A DNA stretch of 64,000 nucleotides from Nocardia spumae (GTDB lineage: Bacteria > Actinomycetota > Actinomycetes > Mycobacteriales > Mycobacteriaceae). The notes beneath the pieces are model-generated. The model was given only the letters and a program-made list of their open reading frames with translations. It ran no database searches and was not told the origin of the DNA. Position 1 is the stretch's first letter; each line of letters starts with the position of its first letter. This document shows, one piece after another, positions 1 through 13,724 of this stretch. Made by a program: the position numbers and the translations under genes. The stretch is taken from contig NZ_JAJFZL010000001.1 in the NCBI RefSeq assembly GCF_020733635.1, positions 4,464,001 through 4,528,000 on the forward strand, read 5' to 3'.

Positions 1-298
1 GCGGGCTTGCCGGAGCCGGCCGATTCCGGACCGCTATTACCACGGCGGAAGGGTCTCCTACCGTCGTCATGCTCCGACACAGCGCAACCTTTCTCTGATC
101 CGGCACGAATCGCCGGCAACGACATACAGATGATGTACCGGTGGTCGGCACCTATCCGTAACCACCATAAATTCAATCACGCGACACCTGCGCACTCTCA
201 CCTGCCCGGCCTCTGCGGGTGCGCCGACCGGTGTCGCGAACTTCCCGCGACGAACTCGGGTTCGTCTGCCGATCCGTACGAGCTGGCGCTCATATGCG
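1..298. other. Intergenic sequence with no supported gene
   Basis: I see no convincing coding sequence here. An open frame on the plus strand runs through this stretch, but it continues across the rRNA terminator and into the 5S gene, so it is spurious. The stretch lies downstream of the rrn operon. Whatever gene lies to its left is outside the window. Confidence 0.6.
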
Positions 299-330
299 GA
301 AGGCCCCCAACCATCAGGTTGGGGGCCTTC
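299..330 (-). terminator. rrn operon terminator hairpin
   Basis: There is a perfect 14-bp inverted repeat, GAAGGCCCCCAACC and GGTTGGGGGCCTTC, around a 4-base loop. It sits 10 bases beyond the 5S 3' end on the transcribed strand. A GC-rich stem of this kind just after 5S is the expected intrinsic terminator of the rRNA operon. Confidence 0.9.
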
Positions 331-340
331 GCGAATGTAT

Positions 341-460
341 GTTCCGGCGGTGTCCTACTCTCCCACACCCTGTCGAGTGCAGTACCATCGGCGCAGGTGG
401 CCTTAGCTTCCGGGTTCGGAATGGGACCGGGCGTTTCCCCACCGCTATAACCGCCGTAAC
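341..460 (-). rRNA. rrf: 5S ribosomal RNA
   Basis: Read on the minus strand, the sequence begins GTTACGGCGGTTATAGCGG and includes the conserved CCCATTCCGAACCCGGAAGC block and the GTAGGACACCGCCG 3' arm, which pairs with the 5' end. The length of about 118-120 nt fits actinobacterial 5S. The exact ends could shift by a base or two. It is the last gene of the 16S-23S-5S operon. Confidence 0.95.
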
Positions 461-577
461 TCTATGAAACTAGACACAGAGAGCCACAACCCTTTCACCC
501 CTCAACAGGGATCCCGGATCAAGTCTCGCTGATATCTGTGTGTTGTTTCAGATACCGCACAGTGGACGCGTAGCAGC

Positions 578-3696
<3,119 letters not shown>

Positions 3697-3721
3697 ACAA
3701 AGATGCTCGCGTCCACTGTGC

Positions 3722-3736
3722 AGTTCTCAAACAACA
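3722..3736 (-). promoter_or_regulatory. boxA-like antitermination element in the 16S-23S spacer
   Basis: On the transcribed strand the spacer carries TGTTGTTTGAGAACT, close to the mycobacterial rrn boxA core and to the leader copy at 5712-5726. It lies about 30 nt before 23S, where NusB/NusE-dependent antitermination elements usually sit. The spacer (3697-4018) contains no tRNA gene, as in mycobacteria and Nocardia. Confidence 0.65.
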
Positions 3737-4013
3737 CACCCGCATCGAATCGAATTTCACAAGACCGGACCGAAGAAACCTTCGCGGTATCAAGGAAGAC
3801 CCGAACGGATCGTTTTTTTGCCTGGAAAGAACGTCTGTTCTTTCAGGACCCAACAGTGTGCCGATATATCCACCGCGAGCCGGCCGTCCGACCGTCTCAC
3901 ATGCGAGGAGTTTGTCAGTGTTCCACCCATGAGCTCCGCAGTTCCACATTCGGGAACATAAGCGGCTCTGGCACTTTCGCGTCCGACTCTTCGGAGCGAA
4001 CAGTGCAGATGCT

Positions 4014-5537
<1,524 letters not shown>

Positions 5538-5711
5538 GACTCTCAACTCACTCCGAAGAGCAAATCAGAAGTATCTCGAACCAGAGTCCGAAAACCTAAC
5601 TTAAACGCCAGCCGGAAAATTAGCTGACAAAAATATCCGACCCTCACACGGGGGGTGAAGATCGGAACCAAAAACAAAATTTTGGCACTGACATTCATCG
5701 ACACACTATTG

Positions 5712-5726
5712 AGTTCTCAAAGAACA
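5712..5726 (-). promoter_or_regulatory. boxA antitermination element in the rrn leader
   Basis: The transcribed strand reads TGTTCTTTGAGAACT, which matches the actinobacterial rrn boxA core. It lies between promoter P2 and 16S, and its near copy lies in the 16S-23S spacer. Nus-factor antitermination of the operon is inferred from that match. Confidence 0.7.
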
Positions 5727-5783
5727 CACGCACACACGATCCGGCCGGTTTTTATTCCGACTTTTTCGAGAGGCAGGTTCTCC

Positions 5784-5812
5784 AGCCTAGCCAACAAGCA
5801 CTGCGAAGTCAA
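5784..5812 (-). promoter_or_regulatory. rrn promoter P2 (proximal)
   Basis: The minus strand carries TTGACT at 5812-5807, a 17-base spacer, and TAGGCT at 5789-5784. This is nearly the TTGACT/TAGACT arrangement of mycobacterial rrnA promoters. It lies about 250 nt upstream of 16S and upstream of the leader boxA. Confidence 0.75.
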
Positions 5813-5918
5813 ACGCAATCTCATCGGGCCCCACTGGCAATCAGGCGCTCCTCGTCCAACCTCGTTGTCCCGGGCCTCTCGGCTCCGGGTCGGTGTCCGT
5901 GTCGCTCTGACCTGGAAT

Positions 5919-5947
5919 AAGTTACGTGCCGGAGAACGCTACGTCAA
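5919..5947 (-). promoter_or_regulatory. rrn promoter P1 (distal)
   Basis: The minus strand carries TTGACG at 5947-5942, a 17-base spacer, and TAACTT at 5924-5919. It is a good SigA-type promoter 107 bases upstream of the equivalent -10 element of P2. The two form a tandem pair that would drive the rRNA operon. It begins about 57 bases beyond the tyrS terminator hairpin. Confidence 0.65.
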
Positions 5948-6003
5948 ATCGGCACGTCAGCGAGCATCCGCGCAGGTCACGAGGACCGGTTCGGGCCCGG
6001 CCC

Positions 6004-6033
6004 GACCTGAATCACAAAGATGTGATTCAGGTC
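6004..6033 (-). terminator. tyrS terminator hairpin
   Basis: A perfect 12-bp inverted repeat, GACCTGAATCAC and GTGATTCAGGTC, with a 6-base loop starts 10 bases after the tyrS stop codon. No T-tract follows on the minus strand, which is common for actinobacterial terminators. It would insulate the rrn promoters from tyrS read-through. Confidence 0.75.
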
Positions 6034-6042
6034 ATGGCCGAA

Positions 6043-7326
6043 TCAACGGCCGGCTCGCCGGGCGCCTGCGAAGTTCTTCTTGCCGCGGCGCAGGACCAGC
6101 CAATGTCCGTGCAGGTAGTCGGTGTCGCCGGGCACCCACTCCGGATCGGAGATCCGGACGTTGTTCACCGACGCTCCCCCGTCCGTGACTGCCCGGCGGG
6201 CCGCACCGCGGCTATCGGACAGACCGGCGGCCACCAGCAGATCGACGATGGTCGAGTCGGGTGCGGCCTCCGGCACCGAACCCTCGCCCGCGGCCTCCGA
6301 CAGCGCGGAAGCCAGCGTGGACTCGTCCAGATCGTGCAGGTCCCCCCGGCCGAACAGGGCTTGGCTGGCGAGCTGGACCGCCTGGGTGTGCGCCTCGCCG
6401 TGGACGAGCGTCGTCATCTCCGCGGCCAGGCGACGCTGCGCCTCGCGAGCATGGGGCCGTTCGGCCGTGGCGGTTTCGAGTTCGGCGAGTTCGTCGCGGT
6501 CGAGGAAGGTGAACCAGCGCAGGTAGCGGATCACGTCGGCGTCGCCGGTGTTCACGAAGTACTGGTACCAGGCGTAGGGGCTGGTCATCTCCGGATCCAG
6601 CCACAGGCTTCCGCCACCGGTCGACTTTCCGAACTTCTTCCCGTCGGCGGAGGTGACCAGCGGCGTGGTCAGGGCATGGACCTGTTCCCCGTCGAGGCGC
6701 CGGTTCAGTTCCACCCCGGCGATGATGTTGCCCCACTGATCCGAACCGCCCACCTGCAGGCGGCAATCGTGAGTGCGACGGAGCTGGACGAAGTCGTTGG
6801 CCTGCAACAGCATGTAGCTGAATTCGGTGTAGGAGATGCCGTCGGTATCGAGTCGGCGCTTGACCGTCTCACGCGCGAGCATCACGTTCACCGAGAAGTG
6901 TTTGCCGATATCGCGCAGGAAGTCCACGGCGCTGAGGTTGCCGGTCCAGTCCATGTTGTTCGCGATGATCGCACCGGTCGGCGAATCGTCCAGGTCGACG
7001 AACCGCGCGAGCTGACCGCGGATCCGATCGGCCCACTCGGCGACGGTATCGGTCGAGTTCATCACCCGCTCGCCCACATCCCGCGGATCGCCGATCAGTC
7101 CGGTCGCGCCACCGGCCAGGACGACGGGGCGATGTCCGGCCTGCTGGAACCGCCTGAGGGTCAGCAGCGGAACCAGGTGTCCGGCATGCAGGCTGGCCGC
7201 GGTCGGGTCGAAGCCGGCATAGAGCGTGATCGGGCCTTTCGCGGTTTCGGCCCGCAGGGCGTCCAGATCGGTGGACTGCGCGATCAGCCCACGCCAGCTC
7301 AGTTCGTCGATGATGTCGGCGTTCAC
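6043..7326 (-). CDS. tyrS: Tyrosyl-tRNA synthetase
   Basis: Class Ic aminoacyl-tRNA synthetase that charges tRNA-Tyr in the cytoplasm. The 427-residue protein has the HIGH-type motif as HAGH at residues 47-50 within [15 protein letters not shown], the tyrosine-binding [10 protein letters not shown] block near 191-200, and the KMSKS loop as KFGKS at 231-235. A C-terminal S4-type RNA-binding domain occupies roughly residues 355-420. The start is GTG, preceded on the minus strand by AGGAGGGC, a strong ribosome-binding site. Length and motifs are normal for the TyrS1 type. It is followed by its own terminator and then by the rrn promoters. The identification is secure. Confidence 0.98.
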   Translation of the reverse strand: MNADIIDELSWRGLIAQSTDLDALRAETAKGPITLYAGFDPTAASLHAGHLVPLLTLRRFQQAGHRPVVLAGGATGLIGDPRDVGERVMNSTDTVAEWADRIRGQLARFVDLDDSPTGAIIANNMDWTGNLSAVDFLRDIGKHFSVNVMLARETVKRRLDTDGISYTEFSYMLLQANDFVQLRRTHDCRLQVGGSDQWGNIIAGVELNRRLDGEQVHALTTPLVTSADGKKFGKSTGGGSLWLDPEMTSPYAWYQYFVNTGDADVIRYLRWFTFLDRDELAELETATAERPHAREAQRRLAAEMTTLVHGEAHTQAVQLASQALFGRGDLHDLDESTLASALSEAAGEGSVPEAAPDSTIVDLLVAAGLSDSRGAARRAVTDGGASVNNVRISDPEWVPGDTDYLHGHWLVLRRGKKNFAGARRAGR

Positions 7327-7507
7327 GCCCTCCTATCTTTCCGCACCCGTGCCACCGGCCCACGCTGGGTCCGCCCGGTGCCGTGGTGCCGGCGCACAGG
7401 CCACGAAGTCCGGCTCCCGGGCCGCCCGGACCCACGGTGGACGCTCGCGTATGTCCGCGAGCGTCCGGGCCATGGCATCCGGCGGCCGGCCGGACTGTAC
7501 TGAGAAC

Positions 7508-8446
7508 ATGACCGAGAGCAAACACCTCAGCAATGAAAACAACAGCGGCACAGTTCATTCCGAGGACACCCACACCATTGCCGGCACGCAGCGGACGAAC
7601 CCCGCGGGCCCGGTGGTGGTGCTGGGCGGGACCGGGAAGACCGGCCGGCGGATCGTGGCGCGGCTCGCCGAACGAAGCGTGCCGGCCCGGCCGGTGTCGC
7701 GCTCCACGGTCGTCCGGTTCGACTGGACGGACCGCTCGACCTGGGAGCCGGCGCTATCGGGGGCACGGGCGGTATATGTCGCCTATCAGCCGGATCTGGC
7801 CGCACCCGGGTCGGACGAGGCGATCGCCGCGTTGACCACCGCGGCCCGCCGGGCCGGTATTTCCAGGCTGGTGCTGCTGTCGGGCCGCGGTGAGCCGGAA
7901 GCACAGCGCTGCGAGGAGATCGCGTTGGCGAGCGGACTCGAGACGACGGTCGTGCGCTGCAGTTGGTTCGCTCAGAACTTCAGCGAGGACTTCCTCACCG
8001 AGGAGATTCTGGCCGGGCGGGTGACATTGCCCGCCGATACCGTGACCGAACCGTTCGTGGACGCCGACGATATCGCCGATGTCGCGGTGGCGGCGCTCAC
8101 CGAGGACGGACATGCGGGACGCGTCTACGAGCTGACCGGTCCGGAGTCGCTGACCTTCGCCGACGCGGTCGCGACCATCGCCGCGGCGATCGGTCGTGAG
8201 ATCGAGTATGTGCCGGTTTCGCTGACCGACTACACCGCCGCCATGTCGGAGATGGGGATCCCCGCCGACGTCGTGGGATCGCTGACCTATCTGTTCGGCA
8301 CGGTTCTCGACGGTCGCAACAGCGCCACCGCGGACGGGGTGGCGCAGGCCCTCGGCCGGCCCGCGGCTTCGTTTGCCGACTATGCCCGCCGCACCGCCGC
8401 GGCCGGCGACTGGTTCGTGCCGGTCGGCGACGCCGCCCGGGGGTGA
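7508..8446 (+). CDS. NmrA-like NAD(P)-binding reductase
   Basis: A 312-residue protein of the NmrA / atypical short-chain dehydrogenase family. After a polar 30-residue N-terminus, a Rossmann glycine motif VVVLGGTGKTGRRI lies near residues 36-49. A VLLSGRGEPE strand end and an EPFVDADDIADVAV segment, typical of this family, follow. Relatives act as NAD(P)H-sensing proteins or quinone/isoflavone-type reductases, and the substrate here cannot be told. The start is the ATG at 7508; a longer in-frame extension would run back over tyrS. The AraC-type regulator 106 bases downstream on the same strand is a plausible partner. Confidence 0.8.
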   Translation: MTESKHLSNENNSGTVHSEDTHTIAGTQRTNPAGPVVVLGGTGKTGRRIVARLAERSVPARPVSRSTVVRFDWTDRSTWEPALSGARAVYVAYQPDLAAPGSDEAIAALTTAARRAGISRLVLLSGRGEPEAQRCEEIALASGLETTVVRCSWFAQNFSEDFLTEEILAGRVTLPADTVTEPFVDADDIADVAVAALTEDGHAGRVYELTGPESLTFADAVATIAAAIGREIEYVPVSLTDYTAAMSEMGIPADVVGSLTYLFGTVLDGRNSATADGVAQALGRPAASFADYARRTAAAGDWFVPVGDAARG

Positions 8447-8552
8447 GGCGCCGATGCCGGTACTCGTCAACGAGTTCGCCGGGTGTCGCCGCCCGTCTCC
8501 GCGGCGGGGATACCCGGTTGCCGGGTCCGCCGGGATGCGCGATGGTCGAGGC

Positions 8553-9521
8553 ATGGATGCCCTCGCCGATCTGCTCGACGGCCCCCGCGCCCGGGGCGCC
8601 TTCGTGATGCGCTCACTGCTGGACCCGCCGTGGTCGCTGCGTATCCAGGACGAGGCGCCCCTCACGGTCGTCGTGGTCACCCGGGGTAACGCGGTGCTCG
8701 TTCCGGACGACGAGGAGCCGATTCGCCTCGGACAGGGGGCGGTCGCGATCATCCGCGGCCCCGCACCCTACACCGTGGCCGACGATCCGTCCACGCCGCC
8801 GCAGGCGATCGTGCACCCCGGCCAGACGACAACTACGCCGGACGGCGAGTTGTTGTGTGCGACATGGGATCTCGGAGTGCGCAGCTGGGGCACCAATCCG
8901 GACGGGACCACCGCTTTGCTGACCGGCACCTACGAGGTGGCCGGCACCGTCAGCGATCGGCTGCTCCGGGCGCTGCCGCCCCGGGCCGTGCTCGACGGTC
9001 ACGAGGTCGACGAACGCCTGCTCGGCATGCTGGTCGACGAGGCCGGACGCGATATCCCCGGACAGGCGTCGGTACTCGATCGGCTGCTGGATCTGCTGAC
9101 CATCGCCTCGCTGCGCGCCTGGTTCGCACGCGAGGACGCGCCGCGGTGGTACCGGGCCTACGCCGACCCCGTCGTCGGGCAGGCCCTGCGGCTGCTCGAA
9201 CACAATCCCGCCCACGACTGGACCGTCGCCGAACTGGCCGCCACGGTCGGAGCGTCCCGGGCCGCGCTGGCCCGCCGATTCACCGAGCTGGTGGGCGATC
9301 CGCCCATCGCCTATCTCACCGAATGGCGGCTGGCGCGGGCCGCGGATCTGCTGCGGGGAACCGACGCGACGATCGAGTCGATCGCCCGTCAGGTGGGATA
9401 CGGCACCGCGTTCAGCCTCAGCGCCGCCTTCAAACGACGTTTCGGGACGAGTCCGGGTATTCACCGCCGTCGGGCGGCCGCGGAAGCGGATGCCCTGCCC
9501 GACGCGGGCACGGGCGGCTGA
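8553..9521 (+). CDS. AraC-family transcriptional regulator
   Basis: A 322-residue one-component regulator. The N-terminal half is a cupin-type ligand domain of the AraC_binding_2/cupin_6 kind, beginning MDALADLLDGPRARGAFV, the usual start of this subfamily. The C-terminal 100 residues carry two helix-turn-helix units (ELAATVGASRAALARRF, then SIARQVGYGTAFSLSAAF) ending FGTSPGIHRR. In-frame ATGs at 8454 and 8535 exist, but family alignment favours 8553. It lies just downstream of the NmrA-like gene on the same strand, so that gene is the natural candidate target. The effector is unknown. Confidence 0.85.
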   Translation: MDALADLLDGPRARGAFVMRSLLDPPWSLRIQDEAPLTVVVVTRGNAVLVPDDEEPIRLGQGAVAIIRGPAPYTVADDPSTPPQAIVHPGQTTTTPDGELLCATWDLGVRSWGTNPDGTTALLTGTYEVAGTVSDRLLRALPPRAVLDGHEVDERLLGMLVDEAGRDIPGQASVLDRLLDLLTIASLRAWFAREDAPRWYRAYADPVVGQALRLLEHNPAHDWTVAELAATVGASRAALARRFTELVGDPPIAYLTEWRLARAADLLRGTDATIESIARQVGYGTAFSLSAAFKRRFGTSPGIHRRRAAAEADALPDAGTGG

Positions 9522-9582
9522 AACGCGGCGATGGCCGCATCCGGTTGCGTACCGGAAGCGGCCCATCGGATTCGGCGCGAGG

Positions 9583-9987
9583 TCACCCCCGGCGCGCGGG
9601 ACGGCGTTCGTAGGCGATCCACCCGAAAACGGCGGCCAGTACCAGCGGGAAGGCCGCATTTCCCGGGGCGTCGAGCACGAAGGCCTGCGTGGCCGCGGCG
9701 CACACCATGGTCACCGACAGCCCGGCGGCGGCCCACGCGCTCAACCGTGGGACCAAGAGCCCGATACCACCGGAGATCTCGACCACGCCGGTGAGATAAC
9801 GGAACCAGTCGCCCCACCCGATCTCGTGGAAGATGCGGATCGCATCGGATTGGCCGACCAGTTTGGGCAGCCCGGAGGCGATGACGAAGAACAGGCCCAG
9901 CACGATCTGCACGGTCCACAACACGCGGTCGCGGATCTTGCCGGGGTGGGTGGCGACGGTCGGGGCGGGGGCGGTGATGGCGGCCAT
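9583..9987 (-). CDS. DoxX-family membrane protein
   Basis: A 134-residue integral membrane protein with four predicted transmembrane helices and the DoxX-type pattern (VQIVLGLFFVIASGLPKLVG, then IGWGDWFRYLTGVVEISGGIGLL). Actinobacterial DoxX proteins have been linked to thiol and redox stress complexes, but most are uncharacterised and no specific role is claimed here. The ATG at 9987 is preferred over one 16 codons upstream because the family starts just before the first helix. It is convergent with the AraC gene and downstream of a FadR-type regulator on the same strand (80-base gap), so co-transcription is possible. Confidence 0.8.
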   Translation of the reverse strand: MAAITAPAPTVATHPGKIRDRVLWTVQIVLGLFFVIASGLPKLVGQSDAIRIFHEIGWGDWFRYLTGVVEISGGIGLLVPRLSAWAAAGLSVTMVCAAATQAFVLDAPGNAAFPLVLAAVFGWIAYERRPARRG

Positions 9988-10067
9988 GATGGATGTCCTT
10001 CCGGTGCTCGGTATCGGTTCGAGCGCGCTCACCACAAGAGACGGTGGGCCGGAGCGGAATTCATCGG

Positions 10068-10736
10068 TCAGGACAGAGCGATTCCCAGCGCTGTCAGATG
10101 GACCCGGCTGGCGGTCGCGGCGGTCTCGGCCGACCGGGCGCGGATCGCGTCGAACAGCACCTCGTGCGCACGGTGATCGGCGGCCGGATCGACCATCGGC
10201 CGGATGCGCAGCATCTCCGACATCGCCCGGCGCAGGCGCGGGACGAAGGCGTCGAACAACTGCAGCAGAATCTCGTTGTGGGCCGCGACGATCACGGTGC
10301 GATGGAAGGCGGTGTCGGCGTCGACGAGATGATCGACCGAGTCACCGGCCTCCGCGCGAATCGACAACGCCCGGCGCATGGCGCGCAGATCCGCCGGGGT
10401 ACGCCGCCGGGCGGCCAGCGCCGCGGCCTCGGCCTCGATGGCGACCCGGGCCTCGATCACGGCACGGATGTCGGCGCGGCGCAGTATCGCGTCCCAGTCC
10501 TCGACGATATCGAGTGCGGTCACGAAAACGCCCGCACCCTGGCGGCTTTCGAGCACACCCTGGCCCGCCAGCTCGCGGATCGCCTCGCGCAGCGTCGACC
10601 GGCCGACCCCCAGCTGCGCGGCCAAGGTGGTCTCGCCGGGCAGTCTGTGCCCCAGCTGCCATTCCCCGGCCTTGACCCGATCGAGCAGCAACCGCGCGGC
10701 CTGCGCTGCCAGCGGTTGTCTCTGCACCGTCGCCAT
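10068..10736 (-). CDS. FadR-type (GntR/FCD) transcriptional regulator
   Basis: A 222-residue GntR-superfamily repressor of the FadR subfamily. Residues 1-75 form the winged helix (LPGETTLAAQLGVGRSTLRE, then GQGVLESRQGAGVFV). Residues 85-215 form an all-helical FCD ligand domain with the metal-site residues D..FH (DADTAFHRTVI) and later histidines (ADHRAHEVLFDAI). FCD domains usually bind organic acids. The gene is divergent from the leuA paralogue, with 167 bases between start codons, and upstream of DoxX on its own strand, so both are candidate targets. Confidence 0.85.
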   Translation of the reverse strand: MATVQRQPLAAQAARLLLDRVKAGEWQLGHRLPGETTLAAQLGVGRSTLREAIRELAGQGVLESRQGAGVFVTALDIVEDWDAILRRADIRAVIEARVAIEAEAAALAARRRTPADLRAMRRALSIRAEAGDSVDHLVDADTAFHRTVIVAAHNEILLQLFDAFVPRLRRAMSEMLRIRPMVDPAADHRAHEVLFDAIRARSAETAATASRVHLTALGIALS

Positions 10737-10903
10737 CGGGCCTCACCTCTCTACTTGTCTGAGGGGTTTTCGCCCAGTATCCTAGCCGACATGGGACAGG
10801 GACTGCTTCTCCTCGGCCGCCGCGGCGGGGCCTGATCGACCGGCACCCTGCCCGCGGGTTGCTGGGCTGCGCCGGTCACACCTCCGACGCGAGAGCAACC
10901 ACC

Positions 10904-12625
10904 GTGCACAATCCCCCCATCCACTGGAATCGCCAGCGCCCGTCCGCCATGCCCTCACATCGATATCATGATGTATACCAACGGGTTTCGGTGCCGTTGA
11001 CCGAGCGCCGGTGGCCGTCCAACCGGATCGAATCGGCGCCGCTGTGGGTTCCGGTCGACCTGCGCGACGGCAATCAGGCGCTGTCCGAACCGATGGATCC
11101 CGATCGCAAGCGCCGATTCTTCGAGATGCTGGTCCGGATCGGCTACAAGGAGATCGAGGCCGGGTATCCGAGCGCCTCGCAGACCGATTTCGATTTCGTG
11201 CGCCTCATCCGCGACGCCGAGCTGGCTCCCGCCGACGTCACGCTCGTCGTATTCACCCCCGCGCGAGCCGATCTCATCGCACGCACCCTGGAATCGGTCG
11301 AAGGAATCACCAACGACGTCGTGATTCACATGTACACCGCGACCGCGCCGCTGTGGCGGGATGTGGTGCTGGGCCGTTCACGCGCGGAGGTCGCCGAGCT
11401 GATCGTCTCCGGCGGCCGCGAAATCGCCCGGCTCGCCGACGGCCGGCCGAATATCCGATTCCAGTTCTCCCCCGAGGTCTTCATGCTCACCGAACCGGAT
11501 TTCGTCCTGGAGGTGTGTGATGCGATGACGGCGCTGTGGGATGCCACCCCGCGACGACCGGTAGTCCTGAATCTGCCCGCGACGGTGGAGGTGGCCACCC
11601 CCAATGTCTACGCCGACCAGATCGAGTACATGCACCGGAATCTGAGCCGGCGCGACGCGGTGATCCTGTCGGTGCATCCGCACAACGATCGCGGCACCGG
11701 TGTCGCGTGCGCCGAACTGGCGGTGCTGGCGGGTGCGCAGCGCGTCGAGGGCTGCGTCTTCGGCAACGGGGAGCGGACCGGCAACGTCGACATCGCGACC
11801 CTGGCGCTGAATCTGCATGCGCAGGGGGTGAATCCGATGATCGACTTCTCCGATATCGACGCGATCCGCCGCACGGTCGAGTACTGCACCCGGATGCCGG
11901 TTCCGGAGCGGCATCCCTACGCCGGAGATCTGGTGTACACCGCGTTCTCCGGGACTCACCAGGACGCGATCAAGAAAGGGTTCGCCGACCATCGCCGCCG
12001 GGCCGCCGCAGCCGGGGCCGACGCATCCGAGATCGATTGGCAGATACCGTATCTGCCGATCGATCCGGCCGATGTGGGGCGCGCCTACGATGCGGTGATC
12101 CGCGTCAACTCACAATCCGGCAAGGGCGGAATCGCCTATCTGCTGCAGACCGAATACGGCCTCGACCTGCCGCGCCGCCTGCAGATCGATTTCGCACGCC
12201 ACGTCCAGCGCCACACCGACGACAGTGGCTCCGAGGTGAACGCGCGGATGCTGTGGGAGCTGCTGCGTTCGGTCTACGGTGCGGATGCCGGCACCGAGGA
12301 AAGCCGAATCCGTTGGCAGGTACTGGATTCCGGTCGCATCGCCCTCCTCGCGGCGACGGCCGGCGGGCCGGTCGAGACGACGGCGGAGCCGGGCGATGCC
12401 GTCGCGGCACTGATCGGCCTCCTGCGCGCGGACGGTGTCACGATCGAGGTATTGGATTCGCCCCGGCACCGGATGCCCGGCGATACCGCGCAGGTCTGCT
12501 ACGCACAGGTGCGCATCGGCCCGGATACAGTGTGGGGCATCGGCTTCGGGGAGTGTGCGGCGACGGCCGAACTGGCGGCGGTCGCCGCCGCCACCGAGCG
12601 GCATCGGGTACCCGCACCCCGATAG
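10904..12625 (+). CDS. leuA: 2-isopropylmalate synthase (LeuA type 2)
   Basis: It condenses acetyl-CoA with 2-oxoisovalerate, the first committed step of leucine synthesis. The 573-residue protein has the HMGL-like TIM barrel with DLRDGNQ at residues 52-58, the metal ligands in HPHNDRG, the GNGERTGN loop, and a C-terminal LeuA dimer/regulatory domain. The GTG at 10904 is chosen because the following residues ([15 protein letters not shown]) align with the SWNPQRASSMPVNRY stretch of mycobacterial LeuA. The ATG at 10949 would lose that stretch. The repeat-bearing insert of M. tuberculosis LeuA is absent. It stands apart from other leu genes and faces a FadR-type regulator, so it may be a paralogue rather than the main leuA. 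Confidence 0.9.
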   Translation: MHNPPIHWNRQRPSAMPSHRYHDVYQRVSVPLTERRWPSNRIESAPLWVPVDLRDGNQALSEPMDPDRKRRFFEMLVRIGYKEIEAGYPSASQTDFDFVRLIRDAELAPADVTLVVFTPARADLIARTLESVEGITNDVVIHMYTATAPLWRDVVLGRSRAEVAELIVSGGREIARLADGRPNIRFQFSPEVFMLTEPDFVLEVCDAMTALWDATPRRPVVLNLPATVEVATPNVYADQIEYMHRNLSRRDAVILSVHPHNDRGTGVACAELAVLAGAQRVEGCVFGNGERTGNVDIATLALNLHAQGVNPMIDFSDIDAIRRTVEYCTRMPVPERHPYAGDLVYTAFSGTHQDAIKKGFADHRRRAAAAGADASEIDWQIPYLPIDPADVGRAYDAVIRVNSQSGKGGIAYLLQTEYGLDLPRRLQIDFARHVQRHTDDSGSEVNARMLWELLRSVYGADAGTEESRIRWQVLDSGRIALLAATAGGPVETTAEPGDAVAALIGLLRADGVTIEVLDSPRHRMPGDTAQVCYAQVRIGPDTVWGIGFGECAATAELAAVAAATERHRVPAPR

Positions 12626-12631
12626 CGGAGG

Positions 12632-13252
12632 TCAGGCCGACCGGCCGACCTCCGGTGCGCGTGGACTGCGGCGGTAGGACGAGACCGCCGCGGAATCGCG
12701 CAGCCACAGTCGCCACGGCCGGTCGGCCGCCAGGCTCACCCCCACCCGCGGGCCCGACCCGATCCGCGAATCGGTGATCGCGGGGCCCAGCTCCAGCCGG
12801 ATCGGCGCTGCCGGATCGAACAGGGCGGTACCGTAATCGGCGAGCGTGACGCCCAGCGCGCTGCCGAAATTCCCCGGGCCCCGGGCCAGGTCGGCGTCGG
12901 TGCGCGCCGCCGGGCGACGGGTGCGGGCGATGTCGAGGCCCTCGATCACCTCACCCGCGCGCAGCAGAACCGCGCTGGCCACGCCGTCCGGTCCGCTGGT
13001 CACGTTGACGCAGGTATGCATGCCGTAGCTGAAGTAGACGTAGAGCATGCCGGGCGGGCCGAACATCACCGCATTGCGTGGGGTGCGCCCGCGTCCGGAG
13101 TGGGCGGCCGGGTCGTGCCAGGGCCCGGCCGGATCGCCGCCGTAGGCTTCGACCTCCACGATCCGTACCGCGACCGGCCCCGATCGCAGCGTCGCGCCGA
13201 GCACGCGACGGGCGGCGGTCAGCGGTTCGACGGCTAGTTCCTCGGCAGACAC
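12632..13252 (-). CDS. mpg: 3-methyladenine DNA glycosylase (Mpg/AAG family)
   Basis: Base-excision repair enzyme that removes alkylated purines. The 206-residue protein has the family blocks RIVEVEAYGG, DPAAHSGRGRTPRN, MLYVYFSYGMHTCVNV and LARGPGNFGSALGV. The catalytic Glu lies in VEVEAY and the intercalating Tyr in YFSYGMH. The GTG at 13252 gives the usual length of about 200 residues. An ATG 31 codons upstream would overlap the neighbouring secreted-protein gene and adds no conserved sequence. It is convergent with leuA, with 6 bases between stops. The neighbourhood of tyrS and the ABC/TetR trio matches the Rv1685-Rv1689 region of M. tuberculosis. Confidence 0.93.
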   Translation of the reverse strand: MSAEELAVEPLTAARRVLGATLRSGPVAVRIVEVEAYGGDPAGPWHDPAAHSGRGRTPRNAVMFGPPGMLYVYFSYGMHTCVNVTSGPDGVASAVLLRAGEVIEGLDIARTRRPAARTDADLARGPGNFGSALGVTLADYGTALFDPAAPIRLELGPAITDSRIGSGPRVGVSLAADRPWRLWLRDSAAVSSYRRSPRAPEVGRSA

Positions 13253-13301
13253 GGGTGACCATTCTCCCTCGAGTCCGGGCCCGTGCTGCCGGAAGGGTTC
13301 G

Positions 13302-13616
13302 TCAGAGCCAGTGGTCGACGCCGCCGTGATGGGAGCAGGTGCCACGGTGATTGCGACTGTAGCTGTAGCTGCCGTCGCGGCACTGGGCGGTGGCGCCGTC
13401 GGGATCCTGTCCGGGCCGCGGGACGCACGCGTGGTCCACGTTCTCGTAGTCGCCCGCGGGGCAGGAGACGAATGCCGGGGCGGCCTCGACGGTGGCCGCC
13501 GGGGCCAGGACCGCGGCGACGCCGACGCCGGCCGCGAGCAGCCAGCCGGTCAGCGTGGTTCGACGAGACGGGTATCCGGTGCGGGATCGACGGGCACGAC
13601 TCGCAGCACTGTTCAC
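13302..13616 (-). CDS. Secreted DUF3761 protein
   Basis: A 104-residue exported protein of unknown function. An N-terminal basic stretch is followed by a hydrophobic segment (WLLAAGVGVAAVLAPAATVEA), which predicts a signal peptide cleaved near residue 46. The mature part is about 55 residues with four cysteines in the DUF3761 pattern: SCPAGDY, HACVPRP, AQCRDGSYS and GTCSHHGGV. The four cysteines could form two disulfides outside the membrane. The GTG at 13616 is chosen because AGGAG sits 8 bases before it. An ATG six codons upstream lies before that ribosome-binding site. No partner is evident from the neighbours. Confidence 0.8.
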   Translation of the reverse strand: MNSAASRARRSRTGYPSRRTTLTGWLLAAGVGVAAVLAPAATVEAAPAFVSCPAGDYENVDHACVPRPGQDPDGATAQCRDGSYSYSRNHRGTCSHHGGVDHWL

Positions 13617-13724
13617 TTGTGAAACTCCTACCATTCAAATTTCGGCCGGACCGATCCGGCGCTCACAACTCAATGCATCGCCTTGGCGCGCAGGTTGTTA
13701 CGGCCGAAATCCGGGCGATCGCGA

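Noticed and set aside
5926..7503. A 525-residue open frame on the plus strand opposite tyrS
   Set aside because: It is antisense to a certain tyrS gene. Its composition is that of a mirrored high-GC frame and it has no recognisable domain.
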